NCBI GenBank assembly: GCA_016720635.1
Contig: JADKKF010000002.1
Coordinates: 276,001-340,000 of the forward strand
Direction: 5' to 3'
Length of the DNA stretch: 64,000 bases
Source of the DNA: Saprospiraceae bacterium
Lineage (GTDB): Bacteria > Bacteroidota > Bacteroidia > Chitinophagales > Saprospiraceae
How positions within the stretch are numbered: the stretch's first letter is position 1; every line of letters begins with the position of its first letter. Positions 9,963 to 19,690 of the stretch are shown one piece after another. Below the pieces are notes generated by a model. That model made no database searches and had not been told where the DNA came from. It saw nothing but the letters and a program-made list of their open reading frames with translations. The position numbers and the translations under genes are program-made.

Positions 9963-11016
9963 GTATTTTATCCATCGATGGGCTCACTGGGAGTATTGGC
10001 CGGATTGGCTAGTATTTGCACCGATAGCCCCGTATTATTTATACCTAGCAGTAAGAGCAAAGTCTTTGTTTTTTTTTAGTTCGTCAAACCCAACGATGGA
10101 ATACGGTGGTATGGCTGGCGAATCAAAAATGGATGTTTATAGCTTAATCCCGAGTGAATACCTACCCAAAACCATATTATACAAGAAAGGAGAAGAGCTG
10201 TTGAAAATAAGAACGTGGATGAATGAGGAGTACATCGACTATCCGATTTATGTGAAGCCCGACAAAGGGGGAAAAGGAATGGGCGTCGAGATAATAAACA
10301 AGTGGGAAGAACTAGAAAAATATGCCCAAGAAATGCCCTTAGATATAATATGTCAAGAGAAAATTGATTTTCCGAACGAAGTGGGGATATTTTATATAAA
10401 ATACCCCAATTCTGAACACGGTATTATAAGTGGAATGGTTGGAAAAAAAGCAGTAAAGGTGGTCGGTGATGGACAAAATACGCTCGAAGCATTAATCTTA
10501 AACAATCCGAGATTTTATTTTCAGAAGGAGTATTTATTCAAAAAATTTAATCATTTATTAGAAAACGTAATTCCTCGGAAGGAAGAAATCACGCTTTCAA
10601 GCATTGGTAACCATGCGAGAGGTTCAGAATTTGTCGATTTGACAAGCATGGTCGATGAAAAACTGGAGCAGCAAATTGACTCAATTTCAAACAAAATCCC
10701 CCAATTTTATTTTGGCAGATATGATATAAAATACAATAGCTTGGAAGAATTATCAGAGGGAAAAAACTTCAAAATAATCGAGCTGAATGGTGCAGGCAGT
10801 GCTCCAACGCACATTTATGACCCAAATTTTAGTCTTTTAAATGCTTGGAAAGTATTGACAAGACACTGGAAATATTTATACGATATCTCTATTATGAATC
10901 AACAGAGGGGCATTGGGTTTATGAGTTTTAAAGACGGAATGAGAATGATCAAAATAAACAATCAATTCATAGAACTATTGGAGGATTATCAGCGAAAATC
11001 CTGGAAGAGTGAATAA
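9946..11016 (+). CDS. ATP-grasp domain protein of unknown substrate
   Basis: A 356-residue protein. Its first part has a distinctive motif, HWEYWPDWLVFAP (from residue 14), then FFFSSSNPTMEYGGMAGESK near residue 42. An ATP-grasp region follows, with YVKPDKGGKGMGVEII (the lysine/glycine nucleotide loop) and, towards the end, FKIIELNGAGSAP with the metal-binding E and N. Such proteins are often annotated as D-Ala-D-Ala ligase-like in Bacteroidota, but they lack the rest of Ddl. Ligation of an acid to an amine is the reasonable expectation; the substrates are unknown. It overlaps the NRDE gene (17 bp) and the LysE gene (8 bp). Confidence 0.75.
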   Translation: MVRGFRYFIHRWAHWEYWPDWLVFAPIAPYYLYLAVRAKSLFFFSSSNPTMEYGGMAGESKMDVYSLIPSEYLPKTILYKKGEELLKIRTWMNEEYIDYPIYVKPDKGGKGMGVEIINKWEELEKYAQEMPLDIICQEKIDFPNEVGIFYIKYPNSEHGIISGMVGKKAVKVVGDGQNTLEALILNNPRFYFQKEYLFKKFNHLLENVIPRKEEITLSSIGNHARGSEFVDLTSMVDEKLEQQIDSISNKIPQFYFGRYDIKYNSLEELSEGKNFKIIELNGAGSAPTHIYDPNFSLLNAWKVLTRHWKYLYDISIMNQQRGIGFMSFKDGMRMIKINNQFIELLEDYQRKSWKSE

Positions 11017-11672
11017 TTATTCAAAAACGGTACATCCTGTTTTCCTTGGATTGCTAATATCTTTTATCGGGACCTTGCCACTAGGGGTTCTTAATGTTTT
11101 GGGAGCCTATTTTTATCAAAAATTCGGACTTGAATATTTAATTTCTTTTGGATTAGGCATTGTAGTGATTGAAGTAATAGTATTGCTATTGATTATTTAT
11201 TTATTAAATTGGATACGCAATCAAACTCAATTGATAACAATACTGACAAATCTGTCTAATTTGGCGTTTATTTTGATTGGGGTAGGATTATTAATGAAAG
11301 ACCAAAATGTAAAACCCTTTCAGAGCGAAAATACAAGTATATTGGCCGTTTTTGGAATCGGCATCCTTGGTAATGCAATCAATCCTATTCAAGTGGGATT
11401 TTGGATCCCTTGGACGATAAAAGTATTATTTTCAGAAAGAGATGATAGTCGAGAGCACAAAAGGAAGAATATTGGGGTGGGTCCTTGGAGCGAGTTTGGG
11501 AACGATGTTGGGATTGATTTTTTTTGCAGTATTGATGTCTGCATTTCACGAAAAATTTGTAGCCAAGCTAGCCAATATTGATGATATCATTGGTATCGTA
11601 CTCATTTTGTATGGCCTTTTTCAAATCACTTTGTATGAAATAAAAAAGGGCCGCCTTAAAGACAGCCCTTAA
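11009..11672 (+). CDS. LysE-family exporter (apparent frameshift)
   Basis: The frame from a GTG at 11009 encodes a multi-helix membrane protein starting HPVFLGLLISFIGTLPLGVLNV, a LysE/RhtB-type first helix with its conserved P-L-G turn. Homology continues after GFWIPWTIKVLFSER, but in another frame (from about 11442: GWVLGASLGTMLGLIFF, then a last helix ending at 11672). Removing one base near 11436-11441 joins the halves into about 220 residues. LysE proteins export amino acids or small polar metabolites. The GTG lies inside the end of the ATP-grasp gene, so coupling is likely. The lesion may be a sequence error or real decay. Confidence 0.75.
11643..11670 (-). terminator. Intrinsic terminator of the Omp28-like gene
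   Basis: Read on the minus strand, AAGGGC...GCCCTT forms a hairpin followed directly by TTTTTTATTT. It lies 24 bp beyond the minus-strand stop at 11694 and inside the 3' end of the plus-strand lysE gene, so the two convergent genes share this sequence. Confidence 0.65.
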
Positions 11673-11693
11673 TAGTATTTATCTAAATTAATA

Positions 11694-13667
11694 TTATTTA
11701 ATAATAGAAATTTTCTTTGTAGTTTCTCCAGATTCTGATTTGGTGCGCAATAAATAGAAACCAGCGGCTACGGTTGGCTTCCAAACCAAAGTGTGCTTTC
11801 CAGCGGCAAAAGGTGTGTTATTGGTGATATTTTCAACTACTTTACCAGTTAAGTCGATGATATCTACAGAGATATTTTCTTGCTTATTGGGCGAAATTTC
11901 AATATTCAATTCGGTTGAAATTGGATTTGGGTATAAAGCAATTTTACCATCAAAAGCAACAGGGTCACCAGTTGAAGTTATTCCTAAAAACCTAAGATTG
12001 TCAAGCCAAAGATAGTTACCATAATCTGAAACACCTGTTATGGAGAAGAGTATTTCAGAGTCCGCTGCAAATGTTGGTAGATTTATCGTATCTGTAGCCC
12101 ATTGATTAGAAGTCGGGATGAATGCGGGTTCTTGAGGAGCAGCTGTTTCAAGCTCTGCTCCAGTTTTTTCGACGATTGTAGTCCAAGTTGAACCGCAGTT
12201 GGTTGAATATTCAAAACGAAGTCTGTCATCAGGAGGAGTTGGAGTCGATGCGTCGGTATATTTAGCATGTGCTCTATCATAAACAAGTTTCAAGTTCGTA
12301 GCATTAATTTTTAACTTTGGCATTAACAATCGACCAATTTGGCCATAAGTATTTGTATTCCACCCGTAATAATTTACTCCTAAAGCTTGGTCACTTGTGC
12401 CATAGGCTCCAAGTTCGTTTGGACCAAAACCTACATCAGCTGAACTGAACACTCTGAAAGCACTGTTGTAAGTCGAAGAATTTACATAATTAGCAGGTAA
12501 TCCTGGGGTAGAAAAATTTTCAAAATTTTGTTCTAACCCAGCAACAGATACTACTGCTCTTGGTGCCGTAATGACACTATTCGATGTAATAAAATTATTC
12601 AAACTATATAAATCCCGAGGCGCACCATTAATATCTGATAATTTGTATGAAATAACCGATTTACCATCAGCTAATTGCACATTATTAAATTCTGCAATAA
12701 TGGTATCATTTGTATTAAGAGTCCTATTATAAGGAATGCTACCGCCCAAAGTACCGTTTACAAAGTATTCAACCTTAAAATTATTAATTGGCAATGTTCC
12801 AAGGTTTTTTACAAACAATTTAAAACTAACATCATAGTCACAAAGTCCAGTATTTGCAACAAATGATTTGGTGGTTATACCTAAATCAGGTAAACTAATA
12901 TCGGATGGTCTAGGTGCAGATACCTCAGCATTATATACAAATTTGGTATCCCAGTTTTGTAGATAAGCAATTATTTCTAACTGGCGAGGATCGGCGATAT
13001 AGCTGGGAACATAAGATCTAAATGCCATTACAATAGAATCACCTGCAGCGATGGAAGTATAAGGAGTTCCTGTTTTATTTGTTAAAAATTTTCTCAATAC
13101 GTGATTGAAAATTCTTTCGCCGTTAGATCCAGGAGCAACAGCATAAGTTATTACCTTTTCATTAAGTGCAACAAACGCTCTTAAATCACCAGTTATCGTA
13201 TTTGCACTAACATTTTTATATTTCACGTTGATTGTGATAGAATCTCCATTTGTATCAACTTGGTGATCCATGGTAATTGCTATCGGTGAGGTAGCGGGCA
13301 AAGAGCCTAAAACACCAGCTGTTACTTAGGTTGGTGAATAATTAGAAAGCCCATCAAGGATAACCGTAGGAACTCCAGTTATTAATGACTTTCCATCGCC
13401 ATCAACATATACGGAATCCGCATAATAATCCAAAACAGCTTTGTAATCATTATGCATAGGGTCATAACCAGGATATGAAACTTGGATTTTAGAAACAACA
13501 ACTTTGTTGGAATAAGTATTTAGCCTTGTATCAAAGGCTGGGATTTGAGCAGCACAAGGTGCACAACTAGCGTTAGTCCACTCTTGGACCAAAGATTTTC
13601 TAGGTGCCTGAGCAAGCAAGTTAACAGTAATGAACAAAGAAAAAACCAGTATAAAATTTAATTTCAT
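11694..13667 (-). CDS. Omp28-related T9SS cargo protein, interrupted by an in-frame TAA
   Basis: The N-terminal 113 codons give a signal peptide (about 1-19), then EWTNASCAPCAAQIPAF, a thioredoxin-like CxxC site as in Omp28-related proteins. A TAA at 13328-13326 stops this frame. The same frame then stays open for another 544 codons to 11694, so this is one nonsense codon and not a frameshift. The rest has adhesin-like beta modules and ends with a type A T9SS sorting domain (ALYPNPIST... about 80 residues, ending KKISIIK). Intact relatives are surface or secreted proteins. A TTG at 13301 could serve as a restart, but the product would lack a signal peptide. Confidence 0.75.
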
Positions 13668-13733
13668 AACTATTGTAATTTAAAATAAAGGATTAAATAA
13701 TTACACAAATTTATAATTATAATTTACAAATTC

Positions 13734-14342
13734 TTAAAAAAACAACCATTTGATAAAAAAATAAATGGAAAAGCATATAAAAGCAAGTCCAGATAACGTA
13801 TTCACATAATAAATATTCTTTTTAGAGAGAAATTTCTTAAGCGCTGAAGCAAAAAATCCAATACCTAACTCAGTTAAAAATATTCCCAAAAGGCACCCAA
13901 AATATACAAAATGAGCTTTGGCACCATGGTTTTGGTGTGCAAAGTTTGAAAATGCAATCCAAATAAAGAAATTGGCGGGATTAAAAAAATTGAGGGCAAA
14001 ACCAGAAAAAAACCCAGAATAAGTTCTTTGACCTGTTTCTGTCGATTCCTGATTGTTTTTGAATAAAATAAAAAGCCCAAATAACAACAATATGACAAAA
14101 TTAATAAAATGAAAATGAGACGAATGGGTGGAAATAAAATTTGGGTCCAAAAACCTAAAACCAAAAAGAATCAATGATATAATTATTATATCAGCAAAAA
14201 TCACCCCTAGAGAAATGGGAAGCACAGACCTAAAACCCCCAGATAAGACAGAATTTATGATAGAAAAAAAAACGGGACCTAGGGCAAAACTCATAAAAAA
14301 GCCAATAGGTAACCCAATCAAAATTAACCGAAACTCCTCCAA
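13734..14342 (-). CDS. LysE-family transporter
   Basis: An intact 202-residue membrane protein with about six hydrophobic helices. The first (LIGLPIGFFMSFALGPVFFSIIN) has the LysE/RhtB G-P motif, and NFFNPANFFIWIAF lies in the middle. It is a paralogue of the disrupted exporter at 11009-11672 but not close to it. The family exports amino acids or similar metabolites from the cytoplasm. It starts 10 bp after the glycosyltransferase stop, in line with the tadA-metH-glycosyltransferase run on the same strand. The substrate cannot be predicted. Confidence 0.8.
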   Translation of the reverse strand: MEEFRLILIGLPIGFFMSFALGPVFFSIINSVLSGGFRSVLPISLGVIFADIIIISLILFGFRFLDPNFISTHSSHFHFINFVILLLFGLFILFKNNQESTETGQRTYSGFFSGFALNFFNPANFFIWIAFSNFAHQNHGAKAHFVYFGCLLGIFLTELGIGFFASALKKFLSKKNIYYVNTLSGLAFICFSIYFFIKWLFF

Positions 14343-14351
14343 AACTATTAT

Positions 14352-15065
14352 TTAAAAAATATTGTATTTTATGATGCAATAAATGGCTCGCACTCCGTCT
14401 TTCCATCCAATTTTTTTTCCTTCCTCATAGGACCTACCGTAGTACGAAATACCGACTTCATAGATTCGAATATCCTTAATCTTGCTAACTTTTGCTGTTA
14501 CTTCTGGCTCAAAACCGAAACGTTTTTCGCACAATTCAAGTGATTGGATATGTCCAGCTTTGAATAATTTGTAGCAGGTTTCCATATCCGTCAAATTTAA
14601 ATTTGAGAAAGCATTGGAAATAAAAGTTAAAAATTTGTTTCCAATCGAATGCCAAAAAAATAAAATTCGGTGCGGCTTTCCACCAATAAATCGGCTTCCA
14701 TAGACAATATCAGCAAACCCGTCCACAATGGGTTGTAATAAGATATTGTATTCTGCTGGATCATATTCTAAATCTGCATCTTGGATGATTATATAATCAC
14801 CCGTTGCTTTTTTGATGCCTGTGTGCAATGCTGCACCTTTTCCTTGGTTGGTTTCGTGTTTAAAATATTGAATATTAAGGCTAGGATTATTCTTCATATA
14901 ATTAAAGATAGACTCTTCAGTATTATCTTTAGAACAATCATTGGTGATGATTATCTCCTTTTCGATTTCATAAAATAAGGTTACATTTTTGATGCGATCA
15001 AGAATGCGGTGAATTGTAGGACCTTCATTGTATGCAGGTATTACGATAGATAGTTTTTTTGACAT
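14352..15065 (-). CDS. Family 2 glycosyltransferase (DPMS-like)
   Basis: A 237-residue GT-A enzyme starting MSKKLSIVIPAYNEGPTI. It has NDCSKDNT, GKGAALHTGIKKATGDYIIIQDADLEYDP (the DxD-type metal site) and GSRFIGG, all as in dolichyl-phosphate mannose synthase and undecaprenyl-phosphate glycosyltransferase relatives. The frame extends 20 codons upstream into metH, but the ATG at 15065 starts right before the conserved first strand and is preferred. There is no C-terminal membrane anchor, so this is a soluble, single-domain form. It probably loads a sugar onto a lipid carrier for envelope glycans. It lies 26 bp after metH. Confidence 0.85.
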   Translation of the reverse strand: MSKKLSIVIPAYNEGPTIHRILDRIKNVTLFYEIEKEIIITNDCSKDNTEESIFNYMKNNPSLNIQYFKHETNQGKGAALHTGIKKATGDYIIIQDADLEYDPAEYNILLQPIVDGFADIVYGSRFIGGKPHRILFFWHSIGNKFLTFISNAFSNLNLTDMETCYKLFKAGHIQSLELCEKRFGFEPEVTAKVSKIKDIRIYEVGISYYGRSYEEGKKIGWKDGVRAIYCIIKYNIF

Positions 15066-15091
15066 AAAAAATAAAATAATGCCAAAGATAA

Positions 15092-18000
15092 TTAAACATC
15101 GTAGTTTAATATAGGAGATAACCACTTTTCGACAAAATCTATCGATTTCCCTTTTCTGTCTGCATAGTCTTCTACCTGATCTTTAGATATATTACCGAGA
15201 CCAAAATACTTTGAGTCTGGATGAGAGAAATACCACCCAGAAACGGAAGATGCGGGATGCATGGCAAAGCTTTCGGTCAATTCCATACCTATATTTTCTG
15301 TTACATTCAATAGTGAAAATATTGTTTCTTTTTCGGTGTGGTCGGGACACGCAGGATAACCAGGTGCTGGTCGAATTCCTACATATTTTTCTTTTATTAG
15401 ATCTTCATTTTCCAAATTTTCATCAGGTTGATAACCCCAATACTCCTTCCTTACCAGATAATGTACATATTCGGCAGTTGCTTCAGCAAGCCTATCTGCC
15501 AATGATTTTAACAATATTGCTTGGTAGTCATCATTTTTTTCTTCAAAGGCTTTGACGATGGGATCTATTTGGTCACCTGAGGTGACTGCAAAAGCTCCAA
15601 TATAGTCGGTTTTCTTGCTTTGGACTGGAGCAATAAAATCACTTAAACAAAAATTTGGCAACCCTTGTGCTTTTTGGTTTTGTTGTCTTAAATTATGAGA
15701 AGTTTTTATCACCCTAGAGGGCTCAGACGGAGAATAAATTAAAATATCATCACCAGATGAAGCCGCTGGGAATAATCCAAAAACGCCTTTACATTCCAAC
15801 CAACGTTCATTAGCTATTTTTTCAAGCATTGCCTTTGCATCCACATAGAGCTTATGTGCTTCAGCCCCTACAATTTCGTCAGTAAGAATATTAGGAAATT
15901 TTCCCGCAAGCTCCCAGCTTGAAAAGAAAGGTGTCCAGTCTATGAATTCATAAATTTTTCTAATATCAATATTTTTGAGGACAGTAACCCCTAGTTTATT
16001 AGGTTTGGGTGGCGTGTATTCTGACCAGTTTAAAGCCATCTTATTTTTTCTGGACTCGTTCAAGGTAAGATATTTTTTATCGGCAGATCGACTTAGTCTT
16101 TGTACTCGAATTTTTTCATATTCAGAAATTATCCCAGCTAAAAACTGATTTTTTATTGCTTCATCAGAATGTAAAAGAGATGAAACAGTAGATACACTTT
16201 TGGAAGCATCTAAAACGTGTATTGTGGCTCCTTTAGAATATTGAGGTTGTATTTTTACTGCGGTATGGGTTTTGGAGGTTGTAGCTCCACCGATGAGTAA
16301 AGGAATATTATAGCCGTTTCTTTCAAGTTCTTTGGCAACAAATACCATTTCATCGAGAGACGGCGTGATTAGCCCACTTAAACCAATTACATCAACATTG
16401 TGCTTGATCGCCTCTTCCAAAATTCTTGTAGAGGGAACCATGACACCAAGGTCGATTACATCGTAGTTGTTACAACCAAGGACTACCCCTACGATATTTT
16501 TACCGATATCGTGGACATCACCCTTTACAGTAGCAAGTAATATTTTCCCTTTAGAAGATTTGGTATCTGTTTTTAATGCCTCAATATAAGGTGTAAGATA
16601 AGCCACCGCTTGTTTCATGACACGTGCACTTTTGACCACTTGGGGCAAGAACATTTTACCAGACCCGAATAAATCACCTACGATATTCATCCCATCCATG
16701 AGAGGACCCTCTATGACATCAACTGGCAATTCATACTTTTGTCTAGCCTCTTCGACATCCTCTTCGATAAATTCAGTAAGTCCCTTTACCAGAGCATGAC
16801 TAATGCGTTCTTCTAGGGGAAGAGTTCTCCACGACAAGTCTTTTTCTAGGGTTAAGCCTTTTCCTTTATATGAATCTGCCAAATTGGTCAGATTTTCTGT
16901 TGCTTCTTTTTTTCTATTGAACAATACATCCTCAACGGCAATCAGAAGATCGTTTGGGATATTTTGATAAATTTCAATCATACCCGCATTTACGATACCC
17001 ATATCCATACCTGCCTTGATGGCATGATATAAAAATGCAGAATGCATCGCCTCTCGCACTTTGTCATTGCCCCTGAAAGCAAAAGAAATATTACTTACAC
17101 CACCACTTACTTTGGCAAAAGGAAGCTCAGCCTTGATTTGTCGTGTTGCTTCAATAAAATTGATGGCATAGTCATTATGTTCTTCCAATCCCGTGGCTAT
17201 GGCGAATATGTTGGGATCAAAAATGATGTTTTGGGGTGGAAATTTTACTTTTTCTACAAGGATTTTATAAGCACGTTTACAGATTTCAACTTTCCTTTCG
17301 ATGGTATCAGCTTGACCAAGTTCATCAAATGCCATGACTACGGCTGCTGCGCCATACCTTTTTACCAATTTTGCTTGGTTAATAAAGGTTTCTTCTCCTT
17401 CTTTCAAAGAAATAGAATTGACGATACATTTGCCCTGGACACATTTTAATCCCGCTTCTATAACACTAAACTTGGACGAATCTATCATAACGGGCACTTT
17501 GGAGATATCGGGTTCAGTAGCAATGAAATTTAAGAAAGTTGTCATAGCTTTTTCACTATCCAAAAGCCCTTCATCCATATTTACATCGATTATTTGGGCA
17601 CCAGCATCTACTTGTTGTCTTGCAACTTCAACAGCTGCCAAAAAATCACCACTTTTTATCAATCGAGCAAATGCTTTAGAGCCAGTAACATTTGTCCTCT
17701 CACCAATATTTATAAAGTTGGTTTCCTCGGTAATTTTTAAAGCCTCAAGTCCTGATAACATAGAGATCGGCTCCTTAGGTGTTAGTTTTCTAGGAGAAAT
17801 ACCATCAACTGCTTTGGCTATGGCCAGGATATGTTTTGGAGTAGTACCACAACAACCACCAACGATATTAACCAAACCAGATTTTGCAAAATCCTCGATG
17901 AAGACTTTCATTTCTTCGGGTGTTTGGTCGTACTCACCCATTTCATTTGGAAGCCCAGCATTCGGATATGCACTGATATAACATGAAGCAATATCAGACA

Positions 18001-18769
18001 GCTCTTTCACATGAGGTCTCATCTCTTTTGCACCCAAAGCACAATTTAGACCTATACTAAACAAAGGGAGATGACTAAGAGAAATATAAAACGAGCTTAC
18101 GGTCTGACCAGATAGCGTTCGACCACTTGCATCGGTGATCGTCCCAGATATCATGATGGGCAGCTTTATATTTTTTTCATCAAATAAAAGATCAATGGCG
18201 AACAATGCCGCTTTGGCGTTTAGTGTATCAAAAATTGTTTCTACAAGTAATATGTCCACACCGCCATCTACAAGTCCTTTTGCCTGCTCCAAATATGCAT
18301 TTACTAGCTGATCAAAGGTTATATTCCTTTGAGATGGGTCGTTGACATCTGGAGAAATAGATGCTGTCCTATTGGTGGGGCCAATCGCTCCAGCAACGAA
18401 TTTTATACTATTAGGGAATTTTTCTTGATACTTATGGATTGCTTTCTTGGCGACAACCGCAGAATCAAAATTTATTTGATAAGCATAAGATTCTAGACCA
18501 TAATCCGCTTGAGCGATCCAGGTTCCACTGAATGTGTTTGTTTCAATGATATCAGCCCCAGCATTCAAATATTCCAAATGAATCTCCTCTATGATATGAG
18601 GTTGAGTGATGGAAAGTAAATCATTATTACCTTTTAGGTCCTTTGGATGATTTGCAAAAAGAACACCTCGATAATCCTCTTCCGACAAATTATATCGCTG
18701 TATCATGGTACCCATAGCCCCATCCAATATCAAAATTTTCTGGTTTGCTAGTTGTTCAAGTTTTGTCAT
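15092..18769 (-). CDS. metH: Cobalamin-dependent methionine synthase
   Basis: Full-length 1225-residue MetH, which moves the methyl group of methyltetrahydrofolate to homocysteine through cobalamin. The order is the homocysteine-binding domain with zinc ligands in LNCALG (near 240) and GGCCGTTP (near 310), then the pterin-binding domain (from about 355). The B12 domain has GDVHDIGKN with axial ligand H753. The C-terminal SAM-dependent reactivation domain has RPAPGYPACPDHTEK (near 1140). No cobalamin or SAM riboswitch is visible in the 160 bp upstream. It probably runs with tadA upstream and the glycosyltransferase downstream, although the upstream gap leaves room for its own promoter. Confidence 0.97.
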   Translation of the reverse strand: MTKLEQLANQKILILDGAMGTMIQRYNLSEEDYRGVLFANHPKDLKGNNDLLSITQPHIIEEIHLEYLNAGADIIETNTFSGTWIAQADYGLESYAYQINFDSAVVAKKAIHKYQEKFPNSIKFVAGAIGPTNRTASISPDVNDPSQRNITFDQLVNAYLEQAKGLVDGGVDILLVETIFDTLNAKAALFAIDLLFDEKNIKLPIMISGTITDASGRTLSGQTVSSFYISLSHLPLFSIGLNCALGAKEMRPHVKELSDIASCYISAYPNAGLPNEMGEYDQTPEEMKVFIEDFAKSGLVNIVGGCCGTTPKHILAIAKAVDGISPRKLTPKEPISMLSGLEALKITEETNFINIGERTNVTGSKAFARLIKSGDFLAAVEVARQQVDAGAQIIDVNMDEGLLDSEKAMTTFLNFIATEPDISKVPVMIDSSKFSVIEAGLKCVQGKCIVNSISLKEGEETFINQAKLVKRYGAAAVVMAFDELGQADTIERKVEICKRAYKILVEKVKFPPQNIIFDPNIFAIATGLEEHNDYAINFIEATRQIKAELPFAKVSGGVSNISFAFRGNDKVREAMHSAFLYHAIKAGMDMGIVNAGMIEIYQNIPNDLLIAVEDVLFNRKKEATENLTNLADSYKGKGLTLEKDLSWRTLPLEERISHALVKGLTEFIEEDVEEARQKYELPVDVIEGPLMDGMNIVGDLFGSGKMFLPQVVKSARVMKQAVAYLTPYIEALKTDTKSSKGKILLATVKGDVHDIGKNIVGVVLGCNNYDVIDLGVMVPSTRILEEAIKHNVDVIGLSGLITPSLDEMVFVAKELERNGYNIPLLIGGATTSKTHTAVKIQPQYSKGATIHVLDASKSVSTVSSLLHSDEAIKNQFLAGIISEYEKIRVQRLSRSADKKYLTLNESRKNKMALNWSEYTPPKPNKLGVTVLKNIDIRKIYEFIDWTPFFSSWELAGKFPNILTDEIVGAEAHKLYVDAKAMLEKIANERWLECKGVFGLFPAASSGDDILIYSPSEPSRVIKTSHNLRQQNQKAQGLPNFCLSDFIAPVQSKKTDYIGAFAVTSGDQIDPIVKAFEEKNDDYQAILLKSLADRLAEATAEYVHYLVRKEYWGYQPDENLENEDLIKEKYVGIRPAPGYPACPDHTEKETIFSLLNVTENIGMELTESFAMHPASSVSGWYFSHPDSKYFGLGNISKDQVEDYADRKGKSIDFVEKWLSPILNYDV

Positions 18770-18929
18770 GTATCATTTATAAAAATAAAAAAAAAGATGA
18801 GGAGGGTTCCGAATTATTCAAAAACAAAATTGATTTTTAATATAAACGTTTGAAATCAATATTACACTTCGATTTGTAACAACATTTGAGAAATTAAGGT
18901 TTTATGACTTGCCAAACTTAAATTTTGGT

Positions 18930-19376
18930 CTACCTTAGGTTTTCGAAAAAATGTTTCAACAATTCAGATGATTCTTCCTTGAAAAGCCCAAGTGCAACCT
19001 TCGTTTTAGGATGAAGGATTTCTTTCCCAAATCTAGCAAAACCACTCTTTAAATCTTCTGCACCATATATTAATGAGTCTATCTGAGCCCATTTCATGGC
19101 ACCAGCGCACATAGGACAGGGCTCCAAAGTCACGTACAATCTGCACTTGTTGAGATATTTCCCTCCTAAATAATCAGAAGCAGAAGTTAAAGCCAACATT
19201 TCAGCGTGCGCAGTAACGTCATTAAGGGTTTCTACCATATTGTAGGCTTTGGCAATTATTTGATTCTCATAGACAACAATAGCACCGATAGGGACTTCGC
19301 CAAGCTCTAAAGCTTCTTTGGCTTGTATCAATGCTTGCTTCATAAAAAAGTCATCTTCAATGACGATTTTGCTCAT
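18930..19376 (-). CDS. tadA: tRNA adenosine(34) deaminase TadA-like nucleoside deaminase
   Basis: This 148-residue deaminase has HAEM (H57, with catalytic E59) and PCPMC (C87, C90), the zinc site of the cytidine/deoxycytidylate deaminase fold. The context VTLEPCPMCAGAM and YGAEDLKSGFARFG fits TadA, which converts A34 to inosine in tRNA-Arg. A guanine deaminase remains possible but less likely. The ATG at 19376 is preceded by a good -7 promoter box. Confidence 0.85.
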   Translation of the reverse strand: MSKIVIEDDFFMKQALIQAKEALELGEVPIGAIVVYENQIIAKAYNMVETLNDVTAHAEMLALTSASDYLGGKYLNKCRLYVTLEPCPMCAGAMKWAQIDSLIYGAEDLKSGFARFGKEILHPKTKVALGLFKEESSELLKHFFENLR

Positions 19377-19396
19377 AAAAGATCCATTTTAAAGTG

Positions 19397-19404
19397 CAAA
19401 CATA
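19397..19404 (-). promoter_or_regulatory. Candidate -7 box upstream of tadA
   Basis: On the minus strand the sequence is TATGTTTG, an exact match to TAnnTTTG, about 20 nt before the tadA ATG. A weak TTTA lies about 20 nt further upstream in place of the usual TTTG -33 element. Confidence 0.4.
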
Positions 19405-19690
19405 AGCTCCTTGATAAAAACTAAAGAAGAAACATGAAAAAAAAATATATAATTTTATTTTTTATAAAAATTTGATTTAACTTCGCAATGTTTACTTAAT
19501 GTATTTTATACACTATTATTAAAACATAAAATTCTGAATCTGGGGAGATTTCAGTTAATTATTTTGATTACACAGTGACAAAGAATTGGTCTCAATATAT
19601 GATTTTAATAGATGTAAAAATTCAAAATATAGTTTTGTTTGCTATTTAATCTGTTTTCATAAATAAATCACTAAAAAAGAATAGAAAAGT
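19405..19690 (+). promoter_or_regulatory. Leader region of the SusC operon
   Basis: This AT-rich stretch between tadA and susC contains no convincing gene. TAGTTTTG at 19630-19637 matches the -7 consensus, about 50 nt before the susC ATG, but no clear -33 element is found at the right distance. I saw no hairpin-terminator or recognisable riboswitch. No regulator gene (LacI, SusR or hybrid two-component type) is adjacent, so control of the locus is not explained by the window. Confidence 0.3.

Noticed and set aside
17334..17981. Long open frame of 215 codons antisense to metH
   Set aside because: It lies fully inside the conserved metH gene, and its product has no recognisable domain. It is a shadow of biased codon use.
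18770..18929. Cobalamin or SAM riboswitch before metH
   Set aside because: No B12-box or SAM aptamer pattern was found in this gap; also none before icmF.
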